From: Aureimonas fodinaquatilis
GTDB taxonomy: Bacteria; Pseudomonadota; Alphaproteobacteria; Rhizobiales; Rhizobiaceae
NCBI RefSeq assembly: GCF_008369445.1
Contig: NZ_VTWH01000005.1
Span: 62,001-126,000 of the forward strand
Length of the DNA stretch: 64,000 nucleotides
Direction: 5' to 3'
Under the pieces are notes generated by a model. It saw nothing but the letters and a program-made list of their open reading frames with translations, was not told the DNA's origin and did not search any database. Made by a program: the position numbers and the translations under genes. This document shows, piece by piece, positions 46,300 to 55,562 of this stretch. Numbering within the stretch: the first letter of the stretch is position 1; every line of letters starts with the position of its first letter.

Positions 46300-46426
46300 A
46301 TTATCATATATAGAATTGTTCCAGGAAAACAATCAGCATATGTGCCGCAATCAGCAGCAAGTGGCAAAGAGCAATTTCGCCAGTCGATCGACTGAACAAA
46401 ATTGCTCCAACCAATTGAATTCAATT

Positions 46427-46523
46427 GAGCATTTCATGCGAGGATTCGCTTATGAAAAGCTCTTGAACTCTCTGCTAAGCCGCAGTGTCCGGCTTTTGAA
46501 ATGCAACCATTTCAGGGAAAAGC
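46427..46523 (+). repeat. Dispersed intergenic repeat, copy F (diverged)
   Basis: GAGCATTTCATGCGA, GCCGCAGTGTCC and TTTCAGGGAAAAGC line up in order and spacing with copies A and B. It fills the space after the ialB stop in the 300-nt gap before the imelysin operon. More diverged than the others. Confidence 0.5.
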
Positions 46524-46524
46524 T

Positions 46525-47067
46525 TCACTTTGAAAGTTCCTGAACCCGGTTCAGGGCTGCGTTGAATCCTTTGAGTGAGATTTGCAGCTTTGCATCTTCG
46601 GCAGCTCCCATAGGCCGGGCAGCAAGCTGAAGAAGCTTGCCGGTCTTCAGTGCCGCAAGCTTTTCGGCATCAAAGTTCAACGGCACCATACAGCCCTGCG
46701 GAAGGCAAGTTGAAAATGCACCTTTTTCCAGGGGCGTGGCTTCGTCGATTGCCATAGTTACGCCTTCAGACAGTTGAAGGCCGAATGGAAGCAGCAGGAC
46801 GCCCGTTGCTGTCTCAGCGGAAGATTGCAACTGAATTGCCAACGCGCGCTGCCCGGACTTCTGGTCGTTCTGAATCTGGGCTAGCGAGCAGGCTTTGCCG
46901 TTGGGACCGTTCAGGCAGGTAACGATCCATTCGTCGTAAGTCTCGTTGATCGACGTTGCACCGTTTGGCAAACCTGTGGTGGCGTTCTGCGCCAGCGCCG
47001 GTGTGTGTGGAAAAGCGCACAGAGCCGCAGGTATGGCAAAGCGAGCGAGTTTGGTTGCAAAGCCCAT
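46525..47067 (-). CDS. ialB: Invasion-associated locus B (IalB) family protein
   Basis: 180 aa with a signal peptide cleaved near ALA-QN (residue 26/27). NETYDEWIVTC, CSLAQIQNDQKSGQRALAIQL and STCLPQGCMVPLNF, with paired cysteines, are the IalB pattern. Named from Bartonella, where IalB affects erythrocyte entry, but common in free-living alphaproteobacteria as a periplasmic or outer-membrane protein of unknown role. Monocistronic. Confidence 0.88.
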   Translation of the reverse strand: MGFATKLARFAIPAALCAFPHTPALAQNATTGLPNGATSINETYDEWIVTCLNGPNGKACSLAQIQNDQKSGQRALAIQLQSSAETATGVLLLPFGLQLSEGVTMAIDEATPLEKGAFSTCLPQGCMVPLNFDAEKLAALKTGKLLQLAARPMGAAEDAKLQISLKGFNAALNRVQELSK

Positions 47068-47165
47068 AAAGTTCCAATCTTTCGAATTCAGAGCGAGGTG
47101 TACAGGGTTAACTGTAAAATTACTAATAGATGACCGTTATAATGTAAACTATAAGATATCTATCT

Positions 47166-48209
47166 CTATCGCAGTTTGATTTGCAGCTTCACATCGGTTG
47201 GCCTGCCCTCGGCCGCGCGTTGAAAGGCCTCGATCGAGCGGGAGAAGTCAAAGGTTTCCGAGATCAGGGGTTTCAGATCGACCTTGCCAGCGCCAATCAT
47301 TTGAATGGCGCGAGGATATTGGTGAGCATAGCGAAAAATGGTCTCAAACCGAATTTCCCGGGTGGATGCCGTTGCCCAGTCGATCAGTGTGGGCTCAACT
47401 GGCATGCCGACGACAATGACTGCGCCACCCGGTCGCGGCAGTGACAAAAGTGTTTTCCATGCGCCGGCAGAGCCACTGGCTTCAAAAACCACGTCGGCGC
47501 CCCATTGATGGGTCAATTCATCAACCACAGACTGCAGGGGGCGTTCCTTGATGTTCACCGGTACAATACCCGCATAGCGACCGGCAATTTCCAGTTTCTC
47601 TGCCATCATATCTGCAATGACAACGGTAGAGCAGCCGCCCGCAAGAGCGGCCAGCGCAGTCATAATGCCAATCGGACCGGCGCCAATAACAACCGCCACG
47701 TCTCCCGGAGCAATGCGAGCTTTTTGCGCGGCCTGCAACCCCACGGCAAATGGCTCGATCATTGCGCCTTCAGCAAAGCTGACATTGTCCGGAAGCTTGA
47801 ATGTATAGGCAGCCGGATGCACCACTTGTGGCGTCAAAACACCGTGCACCGGCGGGGTTGCCCAGAACGTCACTGCCGGATCCACGTTATAAAGCCCGAG
47901 GCGTGAGGCGCGCGATTGCGGATCCGGAATGCCGGGTTCCATGCATACGCGGTCGCCCGGTTTCAGGTGAGAAACTCCGGCACCAATCTCCACCACCGTG
48001 CCAGCGGCTTCATGTCCCAGAACCATTGGCTCTTCAACAATGAAGCTGCCAATTTTGCCATGGGTATAATAGTGGACGTCCGACCCGCAGATGCCCACGG
48101 TGTCTATGGCAATTTTAACCATGCCCGGGCCGGTGACGTCCGGCAGATCAATGTCTCGCAGCGAAAGCTCGTTGCGGCGTTCAAGAACAAGGGCCTGCTG
48201 CATGACCAT
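47166..48209 (-). CDS. Zinc-dependent polyol dehydrogenase (xylitol/sorbitol type)
   Basis: 347 aa medium-chain dehydrogenase. Catalytic zinc ligands Cys41 ([10 protein letters not shown]), His66 and Glu67 (GHEAAG) are present, and the NAD site GAGPIG follows. The region that holds the structural-zinc cysteines in alcohol dehydrogenases lacks them ([18 protein letters not shown]), as in sorbitol dehydrogenase. Oxidises xylitol, sorbitol or a related polyol. ATG 48209 has GGAGA upstream and lies 25 nt after the alpha/beta hydrolase stop, so it is probably in the same transcript. Confidence 0.87.
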   Translation of the reverse strand: MVMQQALVLERRNELSLRDIDLPDVTGPGMVKIAIDTVGICGSDVHYYTHGKIGSFIVEEPMVLGHEAAGTVVEIGAGVSHLKPGDRVCMEPGIPDPQSRASRLGLYNVDPAVTFWATPPVHGVLTPQVVHPAAYTFKLPDNVSFAEGAMIEPFAVGLQAAQKARIAPGDVAVVIGAGPIGIMTALAALAGGCSTVVIADMMAEKLEIAGRYAGIVPVNIKERPLQSVVDELTHQWGADVVFEASGSAGAWKTLLSLPRPGGAVIVVGMPVEPTLIDWATASTREIRFETIFRYAHQYPRAIQMIGAGKVDLKPLISETFDFSRSIEAFQRAAEGRPTDVKLQIKLR

Positions 48210-48234
48210 TTGGCGTCTCCGGTCTGTTCAACCG

Positions 48235-49905
48235 CTATTCAAAGCGGGCGGCATGGTGTTTCTTCAGGCGGTCCAGCTCCTCCGGGGAAAGAGGTGGCGG
48301 ACTTGTGACTTCCATCCAGGCATCGATGTAATGCTCGGGCGCATAAATGTGGCCATAACCTATGGGTGTGGTTGTTGCCAGCATCATATCTACTGCCAAT
48401 TGCAGCATTGTTACGACAGGAAACCACCTCAGTTCCGGTGAGACATCCGGACCTCTTGGACTCTTCATCCAGTCCGGTTCGCGATAGGCGCTGGACGGCG
48501 AAAAAAACGTCACCGGATCGCTTGCATATTGCAGATAGACGATCCGCACCGGGCCCCATGGGGCGCTGGCGTTTTCAAGATTGTTTTTCTGCCCGGTGAA
48601 GCGGATGATTGCTCCGTCACGGAAGCTTGGCAGCCACTCGGTTGTGCTGGGCAGTCGCTCATTCGTTACTTTGCGCCATGTGTAACTTGGAAACGGCGGG
48701 CCCGCCCATAATGCACCTTGGAACGGGTCGGCAATCACCTCGAACAGATCCGTGGAAAGCTCGGAGTTCATGGCTCCAAGGCTCAGCCCATACAGATAGA
48801 GGCGGGGACGCTCCCCGGGGGGCAAACCGGTCCAGTGTTCATAAACTGCCTGAAACAGCGCGCGACCCGCTTCTGCACCGTAGCCCGGTTCGATCAGCAA
48901 AGACAACCAACTGGAAAGATAGGAATATTGCATCGCGACGGATGCAATGTTGCCGCGATGCAGGTATTCCAGCGGGTCCATCGCTGCAGGATCCACCCAG
49001 CCGGTCCCTGTGGGAACAACCACAACCAGCACCTCGCGTTCAAACGCGCCGGTGCGCAGCATTTCCTGCAGGGCGACAGCCGCACGCTCCTGCACCGTTT
49101 CCCTTGTATTCAACCCGACATAGGTGCGCAGAGGCTCCATGGCCGGTTCGGAAAAGAACGCCCCAATTTCCGCTGCATCCGGCCCGGTCGCTATGAATTC
49201 ACGGCCGCGTGCGCCCAGGCTTTCCCAGGCTATCAGCGACTGGCTGCTGCCCGTCTTCATGGGGTCTGCCGGTGGCGGGGTGTCGGCGTCGATGTAACTG
49301 TCCAGCTCTCTGAATGAGCTATCGACCAGATGTAAGGTCTGTCGGAAAAGCACACCCTCAATTGCACCCCAGAACAGCGCGATGGCAACGGCCGCTGCCA
49401 GCACATTTGCCACACGGCGCGGCAGAACACGCTGCAGATAGGCTGATGCACGGTGAACGACGCCGCTGAAAAGCCGCGCGAGTGCCAGCCAGACCAGAAA
49501 CACCAGCGCGGCAATCAAACCGGTGCGGAAAGGATGCGCCGTGTCCACTGGCGGCATCTGCATCAAGGCGCGAATGGAGTTCTGCCATTCGGCCGCCTTC
49601 CACAGGCACAGAACCGCTAATGCCGCAACCAGAAGCGCAGTGAGCAGGCGCAGCCACAGGGCAATTGAGCGCCTGGGTGTTGGCAATTGCAGATACAGCC
49701 AGAGCCAGACTGCAAAAACGCCTGCGGCATAGCCAACGGCAAATGCCGTGCCGGAAAGCACGCCTTGCACCATGTAGCTGCGAGGAATGAGACTGGGCGT
49801 CAGCGATGCCGCAAGACAAATCCCGCCAATGAAAATGCCCGTTGTTGACAGGCGCTTGAACCAGTGGCGGGGAATGTTTCTGCCTGCCAGATCAGATTGC
49901 GTCAC
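48235..49905 (-). CDS. Membrane alpha/beta-hydrolase family protein
   Basis: About 556 aa from GTG 49905 (MTQSDLAG), with AAGGGG five nt upstream; a GTG five codons earlier has a poorer site. The first 170 residues hold four or five membrane helices; a large periplasmic or cytoplasmic domain follows with nucleophile motif GLSLGAMNS and a C-terminal GYGHIYAPEHYIDAW bearing the probable catalytic His. This matches the paired alpha/beta-hydrolase N- and C-terminal domains found mostly in actinobacteria and alphaproteobacteria; function unknown. Lies between the TPP enzyme and the polyol dehydrogenase genes. Confidence 0.8.
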   Translation of the reverse strand: MTQSDLAGRNIPRHWFKRLSTTGIFIGGICLAASLTPSLIPRSYMVQGVLSGTAFAVGYAAGVFAVWLWLYLQLPTPRRSIALWLRLLTALLVAALAVLCLWKAAEWQNSIRALMQMPPVDTAHPFRTGLIAALVFLVWLALARLFSGVVHRASAYLQRVLPRRVANVLAAAVAIALFWGAIEGVLFRQTLHLVDSSFRELDSYIDADTPPPADPMKTGSSQSLIAWESLGARGREFIATGPDAAEIGAFFSEPAMEPLRTYVGLNTRETVQERAAVALQEMLRTGAFEREVLVVVVPTGTGWVDPAAMDPLEYLHRGNIASVAMQYSYLSSWLSLLIEPGYGAEAGRALFQAVYEHWTGLPPGERPRLYLYGLSLGAMNSELSTDLFEVIADPFQGALWAGPPFPSYTWRKVTNERLPSTTEWLPSFRDGAIIRFTGQKNNLENASAPWGPVRIVYLQYASDPVTFFSPSSAYREPDWMKSPRGPDVSPELRWFPVVTMLQLAVDMMLATTTPIGYGHIYAPEHYIDAWMEVTSPPPLSPEELDRLKKHHAARFE

Positions 49906-49951
49906 TTTTTCCCCTTCCACCCAAGTCCGTTGGTTCCGTGCACCAATCCGT

Positions 49952-51616
49952 TTATTTCTGCATCGCCGCTGCTCTGATCTGGCTCAATGTCTGGCGCGGT
50001 GTCAGAGATTCCTTGTCAATAATCAGTTCCAGCACCGCACCGTTCGGCGCGGCTGTGGCGCGGTCAAATGCGGCGGCAAAGCCGGCAGTGGTATCCACCC
50101 TTTCGCTGTGGAAGCCAAAAGCCTGCGCCAGTTTGACGAAGTCCGGATTGGACAGGTCGGTTGCGGAAACCCGGCCTGGAAAATGCCGTTCCTGATGCAT
50201 GCGAATGGTGCCGTAGGTGCCGTTGTTCAGCACCAGAACCACCGGCGCCGCACCAGACTGAGAGGCCGTCGCCAGTTCCTGGATGTTCATCTGAAAATCA
50301 CCATCACCGGCAAAACACAGAACCAGCCGCTCAGGCGCAGCAAGCTTGGCCGCAACTGCGGCAGGCAGGCCATAGCCCATGGCCCCGCTTTGCGGTGCCA
50401 ACAGGCGACCGGCAGTTTTCAACGGCAGGAACTTGCCGGGCCAGGTCGCAAAATTGCCGGCGCCGTTTGTCACAATCACATCATCCGGCAAGATCTGACG
50501 CAGATGCGCCATCACGGCTGCCATATCCACCGGGCCTGGCTGCTGCGGACATTCCAGCGCGGCTACAAAAGCATCTCGCCCACTGGCACGCCAGGCCTCG
50601 CGGCCGGGGGAAAGTGCCAGCGATTGATCCGCCAAGGCCGCAAACAAAGTGTTGGGTCCGCTGTGCACCGGCAAATTCGCCTGGTAAATCTTGCCCAGTT
50701 CGCTGTCTGCAGCATGGGCGTGTATCAGAAATTGTGGTGTGTCCGGTGCGCTGAACAGCGAATAATCGCCTGTTGTCATTTCGCCGAACCGCACCCCGCA
50801 AGCCAGAATGACATCGGCCTCGCGAATCATTTTCTGCACATGCGGTGCCATGGCAATGCCGGCTTCGCCGATGTAATTCTGGGAGTGATTGTCGAACAGG
50901 TCATTGAACCGGAATGCGCTGGCCACCGGCAATCCATTGGCGCTGGCAAACTGATGCAAGGCATTGCGTCCAGACTCTGTCCAGCGGCTGCCACCTGCCA
51001 GAATCAGCGGGCGCTCCGCCTTGCCCAGCCGCTCGGCAATCTGCGCAATTTCGGCTGGCGCTGGTGCTGGCTCCGGCACAATGACCTTTCGCCCTGGCGT
51101 GACGTCAGCCATATCGCTCAGCACATTTTCAGGCAGGGCAACCACCACGGGCCCCGGGCGGCCCGAAAGCGCGGTGGCAAATGCGCGCGACATGATTTCG
51201 GGAATGCGCTCCACATCCTCAATCTCGGTGACCCATTTGGCCAAGGGGCCGAAATAGGCGCGATAATCCACTTCCTGAAATGCCTCGCGTCCACGCACAC
51301 TCATCGGAATCTGCCCAATGAAAAGGATCATCGGCGTCGACGCCTGCATTGCGGCATGAATGCCGATGGAGGCATTTGTTGCGCCCGGACCGCGTGTCAC
51401 AAACGCTATGCCGGGCTGGCCGGTCAATTTGCCATGCGCTTCGGCCATGAAGCTGGCGCCACCCTCATTGCGGGTATTCACAAAACGAATCTGCGGCGAA
51501 CAGTCGTAAAATGCATCCAGCACTGCCAGATAGCTTTCTCCCGGAACTCCAAAAACATGGGTAATGCCTTGCGCCGATAGACAATCGACCAGAATCTGCC
51601 CGCCACTGCGTTTCAT
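49952..51616 (-). CDS. Thiamine pyrophosphate-dependent enzyme (acetolactate synthase-like)
   Basis: 554 aa from ATG 51616. THVFGVPGES holds the activating Glu, and GDGDFQMNIQEL with LNNGTYGT forms the TPP/Mg motif. Three-domain architecture of the acetolactate synthase large-subunit family is complete. No IlvH-type small subunit follows, and the biosynthetic pair is normally elsewhere, so this is more likely a catabolic or specialised carboligase/decarboxylase. The frame is open further upstream but crosses a repeat-bearing divergent promoter region. First gene of a run with the hydrolase and polyol dehydrogenase. Confidence 0.85.
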   Translation of the reverse strand: MKRSGGQILVDCLSAQGITHVFGVPGESYLAVLDAFYDCSPQIRFVNTRNEGGASFMAEAHGKLTGQPGIAFVTRGPGATNASIGIHAAMQASTPMILFIGQIPMSVRGREAFQEVDYRAYFGPLAKWVTEIEDVERIPEIMSRAFATALSGRPGPVVVALPENVLSDMADVTPGRKVIVPEPAPAPAEIAQIAERLGKAERPLILAGGSRWTESGRNALHQFASANGLPVASAFRFNDLFDNHSQNYIGEAGIAMAPHVQKMIREADVILACGVRFGEMTTGDYSLFSAPDTPQFLIHAHAADSELGKIYQANLPVHSGPNTLFAALADQSLALSPGREAWRASGRDAFVAALECPQQPGPVDMAAVMAHLRQILPDDVIVTNGAGNFATWPGKFLPLKTAGRLLAPQSGAMGYGLPAAVAAKLAAPERLVLCFAGDGDFQMNIQELATASQSGAAPVVLVLNNGTYGTIRMHQERHFPGRVSATDLSNPDFVKLAQAFGFHSERVDTTAGFAAAFDRATAAPNGAVLELIIDKESLTPRQTLSQIRAAAMQK

Positions 51617-51809
51617 AATTTCACTTTCTCCGTATGACCCATGACTTATTGCGTGTGCAAAAGCGCAAAACAAGGCGTCATGAGGGCAGATTGCATGCTG
51701 GTGGTGGCGAAAGATACTGATAAACAGCAAACTGCAAAACAGCTTGTGCGTCACGAATTGCAGCGAAGCAAAACACGGTGCACTTTCGGGCGTCGACGAA
51801 AATGCCATC

Positions 51810-51912
51810 AGAGCATTCCCCGCTGATACGGAGCCGTTTCAGCGGAAGGACAGGGCGGCAGAACAAAGAGGTAGAGCAGCCCGGGTGTTCGAATGATCAC
51901 GGGGCACGCTCT
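51810..51912 (-). repeat. Dispersed intergenic repeat, copy E, with terminal inverted repeats
   Basis: 103 bp bounded by AGAGCATTCCCC (51810-51821) and GGGGCACGCTCT (51901-51912), which are inverted copies with two mismatches in 12. The interior TTTGTTCTGCCGCC and CCGCTGAAACGG match copies A-D on the minus strand. It ends only a few bases before the pccB ribosome site, in the divergent pccB/TPP-enzyme gap; the rest of that gap (51617-51809) shows nothing I can name. Confidence 0.68.
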
Positions 51913-51927
51913 GGAATGGGGAGGACT

Positions 51928-53460
51928 ATGCGGGCCATTCTCGAACAATTGGACGCACGCCGGGCAGAGGCACGGGCGGGCGGCGGCGAACGAAGGATTA
52001 TCGCTCAGCACGCCAAGGGCAAGTTGACCGCGCGCGAGCGTCTCGAGGTGCTTCTGGACGAAGGTTCGTTCGAAGAATTCGATATGTATGTGACACATCG
52101 GGCAACCGATTTTGGCATGGCCTCGCAGAAGGTTGCGGGCGATGGCGTGGTCACCGGCTGGGGCACGATCAACGGCCGCCTGGTCTATGTGTTCTCGCAG
52201 GATTTCACCGTTCTTGGCGGTTCCCTGTCGGAAACCCACGCCGCCAAAATCTGCAAGATCATGGACATGGCTGTGCGCAACGGTGCGCCGGTGATTGGCT
52301 TGAACGATTCCGGCGGCGCGCGCATTCAGGAAGGTGTTGCCTCACTTGCCGGCTATGCGGAAGTGTTTCGCCGCAATGCCGAGGCATCAGGCGTGGTGCC
52401 GCAAATTTCGCTGGTCATGGGTCCGTGTGCGGGCGGCGCGGTCTATTCCCCTGCCATGACAGATTTCATCTTCATGGTGCGTGACTCGTCCTACATGTTT
52501 GTCACCGGGCCGGACGTGGTTAAAACCGTGACAAATGAAACGGTAACGGCAGAAGAGCTGGGTGGTGCGCGCACCCATACGCGCAAATCATCCGTGGCCG
52601 ACGGCGCATATGAAAACGACATTGAAGCGCTGGAAGGCGTGCGTCGGTTCTTTGACTTTCTGCCGCTGAACAACCGCGAAAAGCCCCCGGTTCGCACGTT
52701 TTTTGACGATCCGGAGCGGCTGGAAATGCGGCTGGATACTCTGGTGCCGGACAATGCAGCCAAACCTTACGACATGCGTGAACTGGTGCTGGCGCTGGCA
52801 GATGAGGCAGATTTTTTCGAGGTTCAGGCAGATTTTGCCCGCAATATCCTGATCGGCTTTATCCGCATGGAAGGGCAGACCGTGGGCGTGGTGGCCAACC
52901 AGCCAATGGTGCTGGCAGGATGTCTGGACATTGACGCATCCCGCAAAGCTGCGCGTTTCGTGCGTTTTTGTGATGCCTTTTCCATTCCCATCCTGACTCT
53001 GGTGGATGTGCCGGGCTTTCTGCCGGGCACTGCGCAGGAACATGGCGGCGTCATCAAACACGGAGCCAAGCTGCTGTTTGCATATTCGGAAGCAACCGTG
53101 CCTATGGTTACGCTCATCACGCGCAAGGCCTATGGCGGCGCCTATGACGTCATGGCGTCCAAGCATATCGGAGCGGATATCAATTATGCCTGGCCCACGG
53201 CGGAAATTGCCGTGATGGGTGCAAAGGGTGCGGTTGAAATTCTCTATCGTTCAGAACTGGGCGATGCTGAAAAAATTGCGGCCCGCACCGCGGAATATGA
53301 GGCGCGCTTTGCCAACCCGTTTGTTGCGGCAGAGCGTGGCTTTGTTGATGAGGTTATCATGCCGCATTCGTCCCGCCGCAGAATTGCGCGCGCCTTTGCA
53401 ATGTTGCGCGCCAAAACGGTGGAAACACCGTGGCGCAAGCACGACAATATTCCGCTGTGA
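51928..53460 (+). CDS. pccB: Propionyl-CoA carboxylase beta (carboxyltransferase) subunit
   Basis: 510 aa, typical length. [13 protein letters not shown] and [21 protein letters not shown] form one oxyanion hole and [18 protein letters not shown] with [10 protein letters not shown] the other. It carboxylates propionyl-CoA to methylmalonyl-CoA with PccA. Start ATG 51928 follows GGGGAGGACT; the frame is open 50 codons upstream but that is inside repeat copy E. pccA follows after 8 nt. Confidence 0.95.
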   Translation: MRAILEQLDARRAEARAGGGERRIIAQHAKGKLTARERLEVLLDEGSFEEFDMYVTHRATDFGMASQKVAGDGVVTGWGTINGRLVYVFSQDFTVLGGSLSETHAAKICKIMDMAVRNGAPVIGLNDSGGARIQEGVASLAGYAEVFRRNAEASGVVPQISLVMGPCAGGAVYSPAMTDFIFMVRDSSYMFVTGPDVVKTVTNETVTAEELGGARTHTRKSSVADGAYENDIEALEGVRRFFDFLPLNNREKPPVRTFFDDPERLEMRLDTLVPDNAAKPYDMRELVLALADEADFFEVQADFARNILIGFIRMEGQTVGVVANQPMVLAGCLDIDASRKAARFVRFCDAFSIPILTLVDVPGFLPGTAQEHGGVIKHGAKLLFAYSEATVPMVTLITRKAYGGAYDVMASKHIGADINYAWPTAEIAVMGAKGAVEILYRSELGDAEKIAARTAEYEARFANPFVAAERGFVDEVIMPHSSRRRIARAFAMLRAKTVETPWRKHDNIPL

Positions 53461-53468
53461 GAGCGCCG

Positions 53469-55472
53469 ATGTTCAAAAAAATTCTGATTGCCAATCGCGG
53501 CGAAATTGCCTGTCGCGTCATTCGCACCGCTCGCCGCCTCGGCATTGCTACAGTTGCAGTTTATTCCGACGCAGACAGAGACGCTGTGCATGTGCGCGAG
53601 GCGGATGAGGCGGTTGGCATTGGCCCGGCGGCATCGGCGCAGTCCTATTTGTCGATTGAAAGAATTCTGGATGCCATTCGGCAGACCGGTGCGGATGCGG
53701 TGCATCCCGGATACGGCTTCCTGTCGGAAAATGCTGCCTTTGCCAGAGCGCTGGAGGCCGAGGGCGTGGCATTCATTGGCCCGCCGCCAACGGCAATCGA
53801 CGCAATGGGAGACAAGATCACCTCTAAAAAACTGGCAGCGGAAGCGGGTGTCTCGACAGTGCCGGGACACATGGGGCTGATTGAAACGGCTGAAGAAGCG
53901 GTGACAATCGCCGATTCAATCGGCTATCCGGTGATGATCAAGGCCTCTGCCGGCGGTGGCGGCAAAGGCATGCGCGTTGCGTGGAATGCGGATGAGGCTC
54001 GTCAGGGGTTCAACTCTTCACGCAGCGAGGCGCGCAACGCCTTCGGTGACGAGCGGATTTTTATCGAAAAATTCGTCGACCAGCCCCGGCATATCGAAAT
54101 TCAGGTGCTGGGCGACAGGCATGGCACTGTTGTGCATCTGGGCGAGCGGGAATGCTCGATTCAGCGCCGCAACCAGAAGGTCATCGAAGAGGCGCCATCG
54201 CCATTTCTGGATGCCGAGACGCGAGAGGCCATGGGCGCACAGGCTGTGGCTCTGGCCAAAGCGGTTGGCTATCATTCCGCTGGCACCGTCGAGTTCATCG
54301 TGGATGGTTCCCGCAATTTTTATTTTCTGGAAATGAACACGCGCTTGCAGGTTGAGCACCCTGTGACAGAGCTGATCACCGGGCTTGATCTGGTGGAAGA
54401 GATGATCCGCGTCGCAGCCGGGGAGACATTGCGCACCTCGCAGGAAACGGTCCGCCGCACAGGTTGGGCCATCGAGGCTCGCGTTTATGCGGAAGATCCG
54501 TTTCGCAATTTTCTGCCGTCCATCGGCCGGTTGACCCGCTACCGCCCACCGGCGGAAGGTGAGCGTCAAGGCGGGGCGAACATCCGCAACGATACCGGAG
54601 TTGCCGAAGGCAGCGAAATTTCGATGTACTACGACCCGATGATTGCCAAGCTGTGCGCCCACGCGCCAGACCGAGATGCGGCGATTGCCGCACTGGGCGA
54701 TGCTCTGGATGAGTTCGAGCTGGAAGGCATTGGCCACAATCTGCCGTTTCTATCGGCCGTGATGGGCAAGAGGCGCTTCGGGGAGGGGCGGTTGACAACG
54801 GGCTTCATCGCCGAAGAATTTGCCGATGGTTTCACCGGAGTTGCACCCGATGACGCACAGGCGCGGCAGTTGGCAGCCGTTGCAACGTTCATGGTGCTGC
54901 GAGAGGCCGCGCGGTCTGCAGGAATTTCCGGCGCGATGGCTCACCACAAGCGCAGGATTGGCCGGACATTTGACGTTGCCATGGCCAACCATTCCTTTGC
55001 CATTACGGTAGACGAGGCGGCGAACGGCGTAGCGGTCGTTTTCCAGGATGGGCAAATTCAGAATGTTGCCAGCCAATGGCTGCCCGGACAGACGCTCGGC
55101 CACTTTGATATCGATGGCGGGATGCTGGCTGTCAAAACGGATATTGCCGGCACTCAATGCCGCTTGCGTTGGCGCGGCATGGACGTGAAGGTCAATGTGC
55201 GTTCGCCCCGAGTTGCCGAGCTTGCCCGGCTGATGCCGGTCAAGGTGGCGGCGGATACGTCCAGATTGCTGCTGTGTCCAATGCCCGGCGTTATCACCGC
55301 AATAGAGGTGGTAGTTGGCGATGTTGTGGAAGCGGGGCAGGCACTGGCAACCGTGGAGGCGATGAAAATGGAAAATGTTCTTCGGGCAGAGCGGCGCGGC
55401 ACGGTTAAGCATGTGGCGGTAGCCGCTGGTGCAAGCCTTGCGGTTGATGAGCTGATCATGGAGTTCGAGTAG
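53469..55472 (+). CDS. pccA: Propionyl-CoA carboxylase alpha subunit (biotin carboxylase + BCCP)
   Basis: 667 aa. The biotin carboxylase domain starts MFKKILIANRGEIACRVIRTARRLG and has the ATP-grasp glycine loop SAGGGGKGMR and EMNTRLQVEHPVTE. The C-terminal biotinyl domain has Lys633 in AMKMEN. It charges biotin with bicarbonate for PccB. Pairing with pccB rather than an AccB/AccC context supports propionyl-CoA; methylmalonyl-CoA mutase is not in the window. A 16-bp hairpin lies 55 nt past the stop. Confidence 0.94.
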   Translation: MFKKILIANRGEIACRVIRTARRLGIATVAVYSDADRDAVHVREADEAVGIGPAASAQSYLSIERILDAIRQTGADAVHPGYGFLSENAAFARALEAEGVAFIGPPPTAIDAMGDKITSKKLAAEAGVSTVPGHMGLIETAEEAVTIADSIGYPVMIKASAGGGGKGMRVAWNADEARQGFNSSRSEARNAFGDERIFIEKFVDQPRHIEIQVLGDRHGTVVHLGERECSIQRRNQKVIEEAPSPFLDAETREAMGAQAVALAKAVGYHSAGTVEFIVDGSRNFYFLEMNTRLQVEHPVTELITGLDLVEEMIRVAAGETLRTSQETVRRTGWAIEARVYAEDPFRNFLPSIGRLTRYRPPAEGERQGGANIRNDTGVAEGSEISMYYDPMIAKLCAHAPDRDAAIAALGDALDEFELEGIGHNLPFLSAVMGKRRFGEGRLTTGFIAEEFADGFTGVAPDDAQARQLAAVATFMVLREAARSAGISGAMAHHKRRIGRTFDVAMANHSFAITVDEAANGVAVVFQDGQIQNVASQWLPGQTLGHFDIDGGMLAVKTDIAGTQCRLRWRGMDVKVNVRSPRVAELARLMPVKVAADTSRLLLCPMPGVITAIEVVVGDVVEAGQALATVEAMKMENVLRAERRGTVKHVAVAAGASLAVDELIMEFE

Positions 55473-55526
55473 GCTGGCTGGAGTATTTGCTTCAGAGCGT
55501 CACGAGCAGACTGAAAGACATGAAAC

Positions 55527-55562
55527 GCATAAGTCCGGGCAGGCAACTGCCCGGACTTATGC
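55527..55562. terminator. 16-bp bidirectional terminator between pccA and the GGDEF gene
   Basis: GCATAAGTCCGGGCAG (55527-55542) pairs perfectly with CTGCCCGGACTTATGC (55547-55562) around a GCAA tetraloop. Its right arm contains the stop codon of the convergent GGDEF gene (55557-55559). Confidence 0.8.

Noticed and set aside
51660-51780. Possible TTTGCAAA-type PccR boxes before pccB
   Set aside because: Only partial matches (CTGCAAAACAG, CAAACTG) without the paired spacing known for PccR sites.
51617-51808. N-terminal extension of the TPP enzyme
   Set aside because: Encoded across the divergent promoter region and a repeat edge; the family begins at MKRSGGQ.
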